The notes under the pieces were generated by a model. That model had not been told where the DNA came from and did no database searches. It saw only the letters and a list, made by a program, of their open reading frames with translations. A program made the translations under genes and the position numbers. DNA of 64,000 bases from DATMFV01 sp035555975 (GTDB lineage: Bacteria > Verrucomicrobiota > Verrucomicrobiia > Chthoniobacterales > Chthoniobacteraceae), in contig DATMFV010000128.1 in assembly GCA_035555975.1 (NCBI GenBank), positions 1 through 64,000 of the forward strand. Direction: 5' to 3'. Shown here piece after piece: positions 7,294 through 15,727 of this stretch. Every line of letters starts with the position of its first letter. Position 1 is the first letter of the stretch.

Positions 7294-8973
7294 ATGAATG
7301 AGATGCAAGAACTGATCGCGAAATCTTTTCGCGATTTCAAAGAGGGCAGCATTGTCAAGGGACGTGTCCTCGAAATCAGGGCTCGTGAAGTCCTGGTCGA
7401 CATCGGCTATAAGAGCGAAGGGGTGATCCCGCTCTCCGAATTCGACGATATGGAAGACCTTCAGGTCGGCGATGAAGTGGAAGTCCTTCTGGTCCGCCTC
7501 GAAAATGATGAGGGGATGGTCATCCTCTCCAAGGAAAAAGCGGCCTACAAGCAGAACTGGGACAAGATCGTCAAGGTCTTCCAGGGGGGTGGTTTGATCA
7601 AGGGCAAGGTCAAGGCCGTCGTCAAGGGCGGGCTGACCGTCAATATCGGTGTCGAAGCGTTCCTCCCGGGGTCGCAGATCGACATCATTCCGCCGAAGGA
7701 CCTTCAGCAGTTCGTCGGCAACACGTATGATTTCAAGATCGTCAAGATCAACGACGAACGTAAAAACGTCGTCTTAAGCCGCCGCGAGATCATCGAACAG
7801 GAGCGCGCTGAAAAGCGGGCCGAGTTCCTTGAATCGGTCAACATCGGCGACACCGTTCGCGGCACCGTCAAGAACCTCACCGACTTCGGGGCGTTCATCG
7901 ACCTCGACGGAATGGACGGCCTGCTCCACATCACCGACATGACGTGGGGCCGCCTCGGCCACCCGAGCGAACTGCTCAAGGTCGGCCAGGAACTCGACGT
8001 GATCGTCCTCGACATCAACAAGGAGAAGGAACGCGTCTCGCTCGGTCTCAAGCAGACCCAGAAGAACCCGTGGGAAGAGACCGAAAACCGGTTCCCGATC
8101 GGCACGAAGGTCAAGGGCAAGGTCACCAACCTGGTTCCCTATGGCGCGTTCGTGGAGATCGAAGAAGGGGTCGAAGGGCTCATCCACGTTTCCGAACTCT
8201 CCTGGACCAAGCGGATCACCCGGCCTTCGGATGTCCTCACCATCGGTCAGGATGTCGAAGCGGTCGTTCTCGGCGTCAACAAGGAAGAGCAGAAGATCTC
8301 CCTTGGCGTCCGCCAACTGGAACCGAACCCGTGGGACGAAATCGAGCACAAGTACCCGATTGGCAAGCAGGTCAAGGGGACCGTCCGCAACATGACCGCC
8401 TACGGCGCGTTTGTGGAGCTCGAAGAAGGCATCGACGGGATGATCCACGTCTCCGACATGAGCTGGACCCGCAAGATCAATCACCCGAGCGAAATGCTCA
8501 AGAAGGGGGACGAGGTCGAAGCGGTCGTCATCGACATCGACAAGAACGCCCAGCGCATCAGCCTCGGCGTCAAGCAGCTCGACGAAGATCCCTGGAAGTC
8601 GATCGACCAGCGCTACAAGATCGGCGATCTCGTGCAGGGCAAAGTTACCAAGCTCGCCAGCTTTGGCGCGTTTGTGCAGCTTGCCGACGATATCGACGGG
8701 CTGGTCCACATCTCGCAACTCAGCGAAGATCGCGTGGAGAAGGTCAAGGATGTGCTCAAGGTCGGCCAGGAAGTGGAAGCCCGCGTCATCAAGGTCGACA
8801 AGACCGAACGGCGCATCGGTCTCTCCGTGAAGGCTGCCAACTACTCCGAAGAAGAGCTTCGCCGCGAAACCGAAGCCTTCGACAGCATCCGTCCGGGTGA
8901 AGACCTCGTCGGTCTGGAACAGGCGTTCCAGGTTGCCGAAGAGGAATATCGCCCCGGCGAACGCAAGAAGTAA
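7294..8973 (+). CDS. rpsA: 30S ribosomal protein S1
   Basis: A 559-residue protein, almost the length of E. coli S1 (557), made of six S1/OB-fold domains: about 16-85, 100-168, 185-256, 270-343, 357-430 and 444-515. The last four carry the repeated GxFV.L..GI.GLIHVS-type core (for example GAFVEIEEGVEGLIHVSELSW). It binds single-stranded mRNA leaders and delivers them to the 30S subunit. Starts at 7294 and 7303 are both possible; no good Shine-Dalgarno precedes either, as is common for rpsA, which is known to be autoregulated in E. coli. The 244-base leader (7050-7293) is purine-rich near the start and contains a small CTCCCC/GGGGAG hairpin (7215-7233). A strong terminator follows at 9007. Confidence 0.97.
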   Translation: MNEMQELIAKSFRDFKEGSIVKGRVLEIRAREVLVDIGYKSEGVIPLSEFDDMEDLQVGDEVEVLLVRLENDEGMVILSKEKAAYKQNWDKIVKVFQGGGLIKGKVKAVVKGGLTVNIGVEAFLPGSQIDIIPPKDLQQFVGNTYDFKIVKINDERKNVVLSRREIIEQERAEKRAEFLESVNIGDTVRGTVKNLTDFGAFIDLDGMDGLLHITDMTWGRLGHPSELLKVGQELDVIVLDINKEKERVSLGLKQTQKNPWEETENRFPIGTKVKGKVTNLVPYGAFVEIEEGVEGLIHVSELSWTKRITRPSDVLTIGQDVEAVVLGVNKEEQKISLGVRQLEPNPWDEIEHKYPIGKQVKGTVRNMTAYGAFVELEEGIDGMIHVSDMSWTRKINHPSEMLKKGDEVEAVVIDIDKNAQRISLGVKQLDEDPWKSIDQRYKIGDLVQGKVTKLASFGAFVQLADDIDGLVHISQLSEDRVEKVKDVLKVGQEVEARVIKVDKTERRIGLSVKAANYSEEELRRETEAFDSIRPGEDLVGLEQAFQVAEEEYRPGERKK

Positions 8974-9006
8974 GATTTAAACCACTGCTTGCAGTGAGTT
9001 CGCATG

Positions 9007-9040
9007 GCCCCGGCAGGAAGTAATTTCTGCCGGGGCTTTT
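9007..9040 (+). terminator. Rho-independent terminator of rpsA
   Basis: Perfect 10-bp stem GCCCCGGCAG (9007-9016) with CTGCCGGGGC (9027-9036), a ten-base loop, then TTTTGTTTT. It lies 34 bases after the rpsA stop. Confidence 0.9.
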
Positions 9041-9077
9041 GTTTTCAGCGAAGCTGTGTTATGGGTATGGTCCGACT

Positions 9078-9428
9078 ATGGAAAAACCACAGATTACCGC
9101 CTACCTCAAAACGCATTGCGGCTGGAGCCGCGGCGTGCGCGCCATCCTGGCCAAGTACGAGCTTGAATACACCGAAAAGGATATCATCCAGAATCCCGCC
9201 TTCCGCTGGGAGATGGAACAACGCAGCGGGCAGTCACTTTCGCCGTGCGTGGAAGTCAACGGCGTGATGCTCCCCGACATCAGCGGGGAGGAAGTCGAGG
9301 CTTACCTCCTGAAGGAAGGGCTCGTCTCGGCGAATGAACGCCCGGTCGACGTACCGACCAACTCGTCGTGCTCCGACGCGGAACATGCCGCGATGGACGC
9401 GGGAGCGCCGCTTCCGTTCCGGCCGTAA
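9078..9428 (+). CDS. Monothiol glutaredoxin-like protein
   Basis: A 116-residue thioredoxin-fold protein. The start at 9078 gives MEKPQITAYLKTHCGWS; a longer frame to 9039 would begin inside the rpsA terminator. The active site is CGWS (14-17), a CxxS monothiol form. A cis-proline candidate is in SLSPCVEVNG (about 53-62) and the glutathione-contact stretch is DISGEEVEAYL. Monothiol glutaredoxins usually handle glutathione mixed disulfides or iron-sulfur delivery. The 35-residue C-terminal tail (after about residue 80) holds an extra cysteine (SSCSD) and no known domain. It is a single gene just downstream of rpsA. Confidence 0.82.
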   Translation: MEKPQITAYLKTHCGWSRGVRAILAKYELEYTEKDIIQNPAFRWEMEQRSGQSLSPCVEVNGVMLPDISGEEVEAYLLKEGLVSANERPVDVPTNSSCSDAEHAAMDAGAPLPFRP

Positions 9429-9437
9429 CGGCCTTTG

Positions 9438-9603
9438 AGAGGCTGTGAAAAAAGCCCTTCAAAGGCCATGGAGCACCTCTTTTTGCCTCTAACTGCATTC
9501 CTTCTCCCTTCTGTATTCCCTGAATACAGGCGGTCGTCAGAATTTCGTTATAGGCTAAAAACAGGGGCTCCGAGGCCATTAAAATCATTTTTTCACAGCC
9601 TCT
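9438..9603. repeat. 166-bp foldback element with perfect 16-bp terminal inverted repeats
   Basis: The ends are AGAGGCTGTGAAAAAA (9438-9453) and its exact complement (9588-9603). The arms continue to pair imperfectly to a central hairpin CTGTATTC-CCT-GAATACAG (9511-9529) placed at the exact midpoint. Its last 32 bases recur at 51830-51861. It lies in the gap between the convergent glutaredoxin and YacP-like genes and has no coding potential. The layout is that of a non-autonomous foldback MITE. No target-site duplication was recognised. Confidence 0.82.
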
Positions 9604-9609
9604 GAGAAG

Positions 9610-9759
9610 AATCCCGAAGGGATTTCAAGCGGAGAAGCCGGGGGTTGAGCGAAGCGACACCCCCGGTTAGCGGTTCGATTCTTTTTTCGTGAGGCTTTCC
9701 GGGGGTGGTGCGCTCCCGCGTTTACCCCCGGCTGCCCTGCTGGGATGCCTTCGGCATCC
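9610..9759. repeat. Modular hairpin array, copy 1
   Basis: Four palindromes in a row: AATCCC-GAA-GGGATT (9610-9624), CCGGGGGT...ACCCCCGG (9638-9666), CCGGGGGT...ACCCCCGG (9699-9731) and GGATGCC-TTC-GGCATCC (9743-9759). A TCGATTCTTTTTTC stretch lies between the two G-rich hairpins. The same order, with different outer hairpins and an extra insert, occurs at 61838-62052. It fills the gap between two convergent 3' ends, so bidirectional termination or a REP-like element are possible roles. Confidence 0.72.
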
Positions 9760-9760
9760 T

Positions 9761-10201
9761 TTATCTGCGGCGGCGTTTTTCGACTAGGCGCTGGAACTCG
9801 CGTTCGCTCTCTTCGATCATCGTGCGCAACATTTCGGGGGAGAGGCACGAGGTCGCGCCGAAGCTGATGACGGTTTGCGCTTCGAGGTGGTCGGCGGTGG
9901 CGACGTAAAGCGCGTGTTGCCCGGCGTATTTGGCGACGAGCCGTTCGATGATGGCGTCGGCGCTCAGGCCGTTGCCGGAGTAGAAAACCTGAATGCCGCC
10001 GGGCACGGTCGCTTCGTTGGCGCGGGCGCTTCCCTTCCCGTCGAAGACGACGACAACGCGGTAGTCGCCGGTGTCGTGGAAATGAGTCAGGCGCTGGAGG
10101 AGCGCCTCGCGGGCAAGGGAGAGCCGCCGTTCGTGCAGGGCTCTTAAATCAGGCCAGGCGTAGATGATGCTGTAGGCATCGACAATCAGGTAGCGCGCCA
10201 C
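9761..10201 (-). CDS. YacP-like NYN-domain nuclease
   Basis: A 146-residue protein of the NYN/PIN-like fold, related to YacP (Rae1), a ribosome-associated mRNA endonuclease in Bacillus. Seen: RYLIVDAYSIIYAWPDL at the N-terminus with an early Asp, VVVVFDGKGSA (about 46-56), GLSADAIIERLV (about 75-86) and YVATADHLEAQTV, which together supply the acidic residues of the metal site. The frame extends upstream to 10489 but that part is basic and unlike the family; a GTG at 10201 places the start right before the conserved strand. The C-terminus is a basic helix. It lies downstream of a tiny basic-protein gene on the same strand. Confidence 0.78.
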   Translation of the reverse strand: MARYLIVDAYSIIYAWPDLRALHERRLSLAREALLQRLTHFHDTGDYRVVVVFDGKGSARANEATVPGGIQVFYSGNGLSADAIIERLVAKYAGQHALYVATADHLEAQTVISFGATSCLSPEMLRTMIEESEREFQRLVEKRRRR

Positions 10202-10235
10202 AGGGAAAAGACTCTCCGTGGTTGCATCAAATCGG

Positions 10236-10277
10236 AAAAAAAGGGGGGGTGAAGAAAGGAGACGAACCCCTTTCTTC
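10236..10277 (-). terminator. Weak terminator-like hairpin behind the small basic protein gene
   Basis: GAAGAAAGG (10251-10259) pairs with CCTTTCTTC (10269-10277); read on the minus strand the stem is followed by a C-run and then seven T's (10242-10236). The C-run between stem and T-tract weakens the case. It lies between the 35-residue gene and the YacP-like gene. Confidence 0.35.
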
Positions 10278-10293
10278 CTAGGCCCTGGAAATC

Positions 10294-10401
10294 TTACCGC
10301 TTCGCGCCGGTGATGGCGGCTACTTTGGCGGCTTCTTTTTTGCGTGCCTTGTAGGCGATGCGGCGGCGGCGTTTGGCGACTTTGCGTAGTTGTTGACCCA
10401 T
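10294..10401 (-). CDS. 35-residue highly basic protein
   Basis: An ATG at 10401 opens a 35-codon frame starting MGQQLRKVAKRRRRIAYKAR and ending with AITGAKR and a TAA at 10294-10296. About 14 of 35 residues are Lys or Arg and there are almost no acidic ones, as in small rRNA-binding proteins such as Thx/S31e-like or other nucleic-acid binders. There is no obvious Shine-Dalgarno. The codons use the same GC-rich third positions as the neighbours, which supports a real gene. It is too short for a family assignment from sequence alone. Confidence 0.6.
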   Translation of the reverse strand: MGQQLRKVAKRRRRIAYKARKKEAAKVAAITGAKR

Positions 10402-10494
10402 AAGTAGGGCCGGTTATACGGCAGGCATGGAGGAAGGCGCAAGCGGAAGGTTGTTTGTCGCGCGATATTTTGCTTTGATCCCAGATCATTCCTT

Positions 10495-10896
10495 ATGTTT
10501 TTTGTGCGAATCGCTCTGATTTTGGTTCTGGCGCTTTTTTCAAGCTCGTGTGCGACGGGGCGGAAGGAGGCGCAGACGCCTCCCCCTCAACCGGCCGAGG
10601 TGCATCACCAACTGGTCGGCATCATCTCGACGGTGAACCGCGACCACGGGTTTGTCCTGATTCATTCCAACGACCTGCGCCCGGCGGGGAGCGCGCTGAT
10701 GACGCTGCCCGCGCACGAGGGGACGCCGCAGGCTCACCTGCGCGTCAGCCGGGAGCAGCGCCCGCCGTTTTTGATCGCCGACATCCTCGACGGTGAACCG
10801 CTGCCCGGGGAGACGGTGGTGGATGCCCCCGCTTCGCCCCGGCCCGCCACGGGCGAGGTTCTTTCGACCGGCATTGCGCCGCCTTCCGAGTTGTGA
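10495..10896 (+). CDS. Hypothetical lipoprotein
   Basis: A 133-residue protein with a lipoprotein signal peptide, MFFVRIALILVLALFSSSC, the Cys being about residue 19. The mature part begins with a proline-rich spacer, then has a beta-rich core (VGIISTVNRDHGFVLIHSND...) that looks like an OB-like or CsrA-length strand set, and ends with a Pro/Ala-rich tail. I do not recognise the family. Its TGA overlaps the GTG start of recQ, so the two are probably co-transcribed, which is an unusual partnership for a helicase. Confidence 0.7.
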   Translation: MFFVRIALILVLALFSSSCATGRKEAQTPPPQPAEVHHQLVGIISTVNRDHGFVLIHSNDLRPAGSALMTLPAHEGTPQAHLRVSREQRPPFLIADILDGEPLPGETVVDAPASPRPATGEVLSTGIAPPSEL

Positions 10897-12710
10897 GCCA
10901 GCTTCTCAAGATCCTCAAGACGACCTTCGGCTACGATGCCTTTCGCCCGCACCAGCGCGAGATCATCGAAGCCTCGCTTTCAGGGCGCGATACCTTTGCC
11001 CTCCTGCCGACGGGAGGGGGTAAATCGCTCTGTTTCCAGATCCCGGCGCTGCTGCGCGACGGGTTGACGGTGGTGGTCTCGCCGCTGGTGGCGTTGATGA
11101 AGGATCAGGTCGACCAGCTTCAGGCGGTTGGCGTGGCGGCGACATTTCTCAACTCAACCCTCTCGGCGACCGAGGCCCGGGCGCGCCTGCGCGGGCTGCA
11201 CCAGGGGGAGTACCGGCTGCTCTACGTCGCGCCGGAGCGGCTGATGCTCGACAACTGGCGCGAGAACCTGCGGAACTGGAACGTGGCGGCGCTGGCGATC
11301 GACGAGGCGCACTGTGTTTCCGAATGGGGGCACGACTTCCGGCCCGAATACCGCCAGTTGGCGCAGTTGCGCGATCTGCTGCCCGACATCCCGGTGATGG
11401 CGTTGACGGCAACCGCCACCGAGCGGGTGCGCGACGACATCATCCGCGAACTGCGGCTGGCGGACCCGGCCGTTTTTGTGGCGAGCTTCAACCGGCCCAA
11501 CCTGACCTACCGGGTCATCCCGAAGGAGCAGCCGCAGCAGCAGGTGATCGCTTTTATCGAACAACGCTTTCGGGAGAGCGGGATCGTCTACTGCGCTTCA
11601 CGCGGCGCGGCGGAGCGGGTCGCCGAGGCGCTCCAGCGCAAGGGGTATTCGGCGCGACCTTACCATGCCGGGCTGACGGCAAACGTGCGGGCGGAAAATC
11701 AGGACCTCTTTCTTCGCGACGAGGTGCGGATCATCTGCGCGACGATCGCTTTCGGGATGGGGATCAACAAGCCGAACGTCCGCTGGGTAATCCATCACGA
11801 TCTCCCCAAGAACATCGAGGGGTATTATCAGGAGACGGGCCGGGCGGGGCGCGACGGGCTGCCGAGCGATTGCCTGCTTCTTTTCAGCCCGGGGGATGTC
11901 GCCAAACAGATTCATTTTCTGGACGAAATCTCCGATCCCGAGGAGCAGCAGAACGCGCACCGGCAACTGCGGCAGATCGTCCATTACGCGGAAAGCAACC
12001 TTTGCCGGAGGGTCGACCTGCTCGCCTACTTTGGCGAAACCTACCCCGTACAGGGGTGCGGCGCGTGCGACAACTGCCTGGAACCGCGTGAGACCTACGA
12101 CGGGACGCTTCAGGCGCAGAAACTTCTTTCGTGCGTCTACCGGGTGGCGCAGGCGAGCCGGTTTGGCGTCGGTTTCAAGCATTTGATCGACGTGCTGCTT
12201 GGCGCATCGAACGAGAAAATTCGCCGGTGGGGTCACGACCGGTTGACCACCTACGGAATCGGCAAGGAGTTTTCGCGACCGGAGTGGTCGGCAGTGGGGC
12301 GGGAGTTGATCCGGCTCGGGTTGCTGGGGCAGTCGCAGGGGCAGTTTCCGACGATCGAACTGACCGCCGAGGGGGTGGCGGCATTGAAGTCGCGCCGGAC
12401 GATCCTGCTCACCAAGCCGCTTTCCATTCCCAAGGCGAAGAGGAGCCGCACGAGCGAAGGGACGATTGCCTGCAACGAGATGCTCTTCGAGCGGCTTCGT
12501 TCGCTGCGCAAGCGGCTGGCGGACGAACGGCAGGTGCCGGCCTATGTCGTTTTTGGCGATACGACCCTGCGCCTGATGGCCCGCGACATGCCGACGACGA
12601 TGGAGGCGATGGCGCAGATTTCCGGCGTCGGGGAGAAAAAGCTGGCCGAGTTTGGCGAACTGTTCCTTGAGGAGATCAAGGGGTTTGAGGAGTTTGAGGA
12701 GGAGGAGTAG
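10893..12710 (+). CDS. recQ: ATP-dependent DNA helicase RecQ
   Basis: A 605-residue superfamily 2 helicase that unwinds DNA 3'-5' in recombination and fork repair. It starts at GTG 10893, overlapping the upstream stop. Seen: Walker A LLPTGGGKSLCFQIP (about 38-52), VVVSPLVALMKDQVDQL (motif Ia), the DEAH box IDEAHCVSEWGHDFRPEY (about 138-155), ALTATAT (motif III), GRAGRDGLPS (motif VI), the zinc cluster CRRVDLLAYFGE...CGACDNC (about 370-397) and a C-terminal HRDC domain (about 527-600). The length matches E. coli RecQ (609). The 3' end overlaps a convergent gene by 35 bases. Confidence 0.96.
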   Translation: MSQLLKILKTTFGYDAFRPHQREIIEASLSGRDTFALLPTGGGKSLCFQIPALLRDGLTVVVSPLVALMKDQVDQLQAVGVAATFLNSTLSATEARARLRGLHQGEYRLLYVAPERLMLDNWRENLRNWNVAALAIDEAHCVSEWGHDFRPEYRQLAQLRDLLPDIPVMALTATATERVRDDIIRELRLADPAVFVASFNRPNLTYRVIPKEQPQQQVIAFIEQRFRESGIVYCASRGAAERVAEALQRKGYSARPYHAGLTANVRAENQDLFLRDEVRIICATIAFGMGINKPNVRWVIHHDLPKNIEGYYQETGRAGRDGLPSDCLLLFSPGDVAKQIHFLDEISDPEEQQNAHRQLRQIVHYAESNLCRRVDLLAYFGETYPVQGCGACDNCLEPRETYDGTLQAQKLLSCVYRVAQASRFGVGFKHLIDVLLGASNEKIRRWGHDRLTTYGIGKEFSRPEWSAVGRELIRLGLLGQSQGQFPTIELTAEGVAALKSRRTILLTKPLSIPKAKRSRTSEGTIACNEMLFERLRSLRKRLADERQVPAYVVFGDTTLRLMARDMPTTMEAMAQISGVGEKKLAEFGELFLEEIKGFEEFEEEE

Positions 12711-14151
12711 CCTCCGGTGTCGCGGTGGGAGCCGGCTGGGGGGCGGGAAGCTCCGCGGCTTCTTCGAACGCTTCGACAGGTTCCTCCTCTTCGATTTCGG
12801 GTTCCGGGGTGGTCTCTGCGGAAGGGGCGGGAGTGGCTGCCGGGGGCTTTGATTCGGGTTCCGGCTCTGGAGTGGCGGTTGGCTGGGGCTTAGGTTTTGT
12901 TTTGGAGGCTTTCCATTCGAAGTCTCCGGCGTTGAACGACATGATCCGGTCGAGGCCCGAGACCCTGAACTCGGCGATGGCTGCGCCGTCGCTTTCGTAA
13001 ACGATGATCTCCGAATCTTTTTTGGAAGCGCGCCCGAGGGCGGCCCAGAGGAGGTGGGGCGTTTCGCTGATGCGGTCGAGGATCAGGCCGTCGGTCGTGG
13101 CGAGATAGCTTCCCCCCTTGTCGAAGCTGGCGCGCAGGGTGATGCGGGGCGGTTTTTTCGCTTTCAGGAGCGGGTTGTGGATCGGCTGGACCGGGTGGGT
13201 CTCCACGATGTCGACCGGCTTGCCGTCGGAGAATTTCAGCAGGTCGGCGGCGGCGGCGAGGGTGTGGCTGAAATGGATGGTCTTGATGAAGAGCGCTTCG
13301 GCTTCATCGGGAGCGGCGGCGGGCTGGGGAAAGAGCAGCCCCCAGAGCCGTTGGAGCGAGTCGTTTTCATCGAGGACGAACAACGCATGGGCCGAGGGGG
13401 AGAGGGCGAGTTGGGTGGGCGAGGGGTCCTCAGAGTTCTGGACTTCAATGGTATGGCCCGACTCGCCGTTGATGAGTTGAAGCAGGGTGCTTCCCTGGAG
13501 AAGCCAGATGACGGTCGGGGAGGGGCCGGGGTGGGCTGCTGCGGTGGAGGCCGGGAAGAGGGTCCCTTCCGGGGCGGGGGCGAGGGTCCAGTCGGACCGG
13601 GCCGCTTCCGCCGCTGGTGCGGGTGCGGCTTCGGGCGCGGGTTGGGCGGGCGCTGCCTGCTCCGGCGTGGCGAGGAAGAGGAGCGAATCGTCGCGACCGG
13701 GCACTTTCCCTTCGATCAGGAGTTCGCGATCGGAAAGGGCGGCGATCCGCTCGATCCGGCGCAGACGCGGCTCGTCGGGGTGGTCGATCCAGTCGTTGCC
13801 GCTGAAGCCGACCCCTTCGACTTTGAACTCGCCGACCCGGTAGCCGCGTGCGGTGTAACGCCCGGAGGGGAGTTCGGCCCCCTGGTCGTCCTTGCCGTCC
13901 CAGTAGGTGATCAGGCCGTTGAGGGCGATCGTAAAGGCGTCGAGCGTCGCCTCTTCATGGAGGGTGCGGACCAGTTTTCCCTGCGCGTTGTAGATCCCGA
14001 GCGAGAGGGTTCCCTCCATCGGCGGGGGAAGGAACTCGATCTGCACCTTTTCCGCCTGTGCCGCAGCGGAAAGCAGAACGGCGGCGAGACCGGCGAGCCA
14101 CGTCTGCCGGTGGAAAAGAGGTCTCGGGAAAAGAAAGGAAAAGGGTGCCAT
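12676..14151 (-). CDS. Secreted protein with FlgD-like Ig domain and proline-rich tail
   Basis: With the start at 14151 the 491-residue protein has a signal peptide ending near AAQAEKV; a longer frame to 14196 only adds residues ahead of it. Residues 30-110 (GTLSLGIYNAQGKLVRTL...YWDGKDDQGAELPSGRYTARG) match the FlgD-type Ig-like domain. The middle alternates beta-rich stretches (HTIEVQNSEDPSPTQLALSPSA) reminiscent of propeller blades with Ala/Pro linkers. The last 75 residues are a Pro/Thr/Glu-rich low-complexity tail ending QTPQTP. Function unknown; an envelope role is inferred from the signal peptide. The C-terminal end overlaps recQ. Confidence 0.72.
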   Translation of the reverse strand: MAPFSFLFPRPLFHRQTWLAGLAAVLLSAAAQAEKVQIEFLPPPMEGTLSLGIYNAQGKLVRTLHEEATLDAFTIALNGLITYWDGKDDQGAELPSGRYTARGYRVGEFKVEGVGFSGNDWIDHPDEPRLRRIERIAALSDRELLIEGKVPGRDDSLLFLATPEQAAPAQPAPEAAPAPAAEAARSDWTLAPAPEGTLFPASTAAAHPGPSPTVIWLLQGSTLLQLINGESGHTIEVQNSEDPSPTQLALSPSAHALFVLDENDSLQRLWGLLFPQPAAAPDEAEALFIKTIHFSHTLAAAADLLKFSDGKPVDIVETHPVQPIHNPLLKAKKPPRITLRASFDKGGSYLATTDGLILDRISETPHLLWAALGRASKKDSEIIVYESDGAAIAEFRVSGLDRIMSFNAGDFEWKASKTKPKPQPTATPEPEPESKPPAATPAPSAETTPEPEIEEEEPVEAFEEAAELPAPQPAPTATPEATPPPQTPQTP

Positions 14152-14323
14152 GATCAAGATGATCGAAGAGGTTGTCCCTCTGCGGGTTTCTGGCAAGGAA
14201 TTTTTTTGGAACGGTTTGGGGATGATGCCGCTGCTCTTCTTACCCCTCGGGCGTCAAACCCCGCGCCGACCGTGGCGTTGGACTTCGGTTGACATGGTTC
14301 CCCCCGTATCGGATCTCAAATGG

Positions 14324-15727
14324 CTAATACGGCAGACCGGCCGGGTGGGTCATGTTGGCGGGGTCGAGCGCCGTTTTGAGCTGTTCGGGCGGGAGGACCT
14401 TCCACTCGGTACAGATTTCGCGGATGGTGCGGCCGCTGGTTTCACTTTCCTTGGCGATTTCGGCGGCGCGGTCGTAGCCGATCAGCGGGGCGAGTGCGGT
14501 GACCATCGCCATGGAGCTTTCGACCAGCGAGGTACACCGTTCGGCGTTGGCGGCGAGCCCGTCGATGCATTTGGTCCGGAACAGGTCGCACGCGTTGCTT
14601 AAGAGGCGGATCGACTCCAGCAGGTTGTGCGCGAGGACGGGCATCATCGTATTGAGTTCGAAGTTTCCGTTGGCCCCGGCCCAGGTGACGACGGAGTCGT
14701 TGCCGATCACCTGCGCGCAGACCTGCATCATCACTTCGCTCATGACCGGGTTGACCTTTCCCGGCATGATGGAACTGCCCGGTTGCGTCGCGGGGAGCGC
14801 GATCTCGCCCAGGCCGCAGCGCGGGCCGCTTCCGAGCCAGCGGATGTCGTTGGCGATCTTGAAAAGCGCGACGGCGATCGTCTTGATCTGTCCGCTGGCC
14901 TGGACGAGCCCGTCGAGGGCGGACTGCGCTTCGAAATGGTTGCGCGCTTCGCGGAAGGTGATGCCGGTCTGCCCCCAGAGGTAGTGCATCACCTTGCCGG
15001 GGAATTCCAGATGGCGGTTGAGCCCGGTGCCGACGGCGGTGCCGCCCAGGGGGAGTTCTTCAATCGCAGCGATGGCGTTTCCGGCCCGCAGCCCGGCGAA
15101 CTCCACCTGCCGGGCGTAGCCGCTGAACTCCTGGCCGAGGCGGATCGGCGTGGCGTCCATCAGGTGGGTGCGCCCGATCTTGATGATTTCCCAGAACTCC
15201 AGCGCCTTGCGTTCCAGCGAATCGTGCAGGGCGTCGAGGGCGGGCATCAGGTGTTGGCGCAACCCCTCGGCGGCGGCGATGTGGATCGCGGTCGGGATGA
15301 CGTCGTTGCTCGACTGGCCCATGTTGACATGGTCGTTGGGGTGGACCGGCTCCTTCGAGGCGAGCGGCTTCCCGGCGAGCTGGGAACACCGGTTGGCGAT
15401 CACCTCGTTGATGTTCATGTTGGTGCTCGTCCCCGAGCCGGTCTGGAAAATGTCGACGACGAACTGTTCGTCGAGCTTTCCGTCGATGATCTCTTCGGTC
15501 GCCTGGACGATCAGGTCGGCCCGTTCCTGGTCGAGCAGGCCGAGTTCGAAGTTCGCCTGGGCCGCCGCCCATTTGACGAGCGCGAGTGCGCGGATGAAAC
15601 CGCGCCCGAACCGGTAGCCGGAAACGGGGAAGTTCAAGACCGCCCGTTGCGTCGAGGCCCCATAAAGAGCTTCGACCGGAACTTCCATCGCTCCCATTGA
15701 ATCGCGTTCGACCCGTGTGTGGCTCAT
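14324..15727 (-). CDS. fumC: Fumarate hydratase class II
   Basis: A 467-residue oxygen-stable fumarase that interconverts fumarate and malate in the TCA cycle. Seen: the family signature GSSIMPGKVNP (about 318-328) with the mobile catalytic-serine loop, GSGTSTNMNINEVIAN (about 98-113), KIGRTHLMDATP (about 187-198) and the N-terminal GAMEVPVEALYGASTQRA. The length is that of E. coli FumC (467). Related lyases (aspartase) share the signature, but MDATP and overall similarity favour fumarase. It is a monocistronic unit divergent from the halogenase-like gene, with 113 bases between them. Confidence 0.95.
   Translation of the reverse strand: MSHTRVERDSMGAMEVPVEALYGASTQRAVLNFPVSGYRFGRGFIRALALVKWAAAQANFELGLLDQERADLIVQATEEIIDGKLDEQFVVDIFQTGSGTSTNMNINEVIANRCSQLAGKPLASKEPVHPNDHVNMGQSSNDVIPTAIHIAAAEGLRQHLMPALDALHDSLERKALEFWEIIKIGRTHLMDATPIRLGQEFSGYARQVEFAGLRAGNAIAAIEELPLGGTAVGTGLNRHLEFPGKVMHYLWGQTGITFREARNHFEAQSALDGLVQASGQIKTIAVALFKIANDIRWLGSGPRCGLGEIALPATQPGSSIMPGKVNPVMSEVMMQVCAQVIGNDSVVTWAGANGNFELNTMMPVLAHNLLESIRLLSNACDLFRTKCIDGLAANAERCTSLVESSMAMVTALAPLIGYDRAAEIAKESETSGRTIREICTEWKVLPPEQLKTALDPANMTHPAGLPY

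Noticed and set aside
9610..9759. CRISPR-like array at the hairpin repeats
   Set aside because: Repeats are palindromic, few and not evenly spaced, and no cas genes are present.
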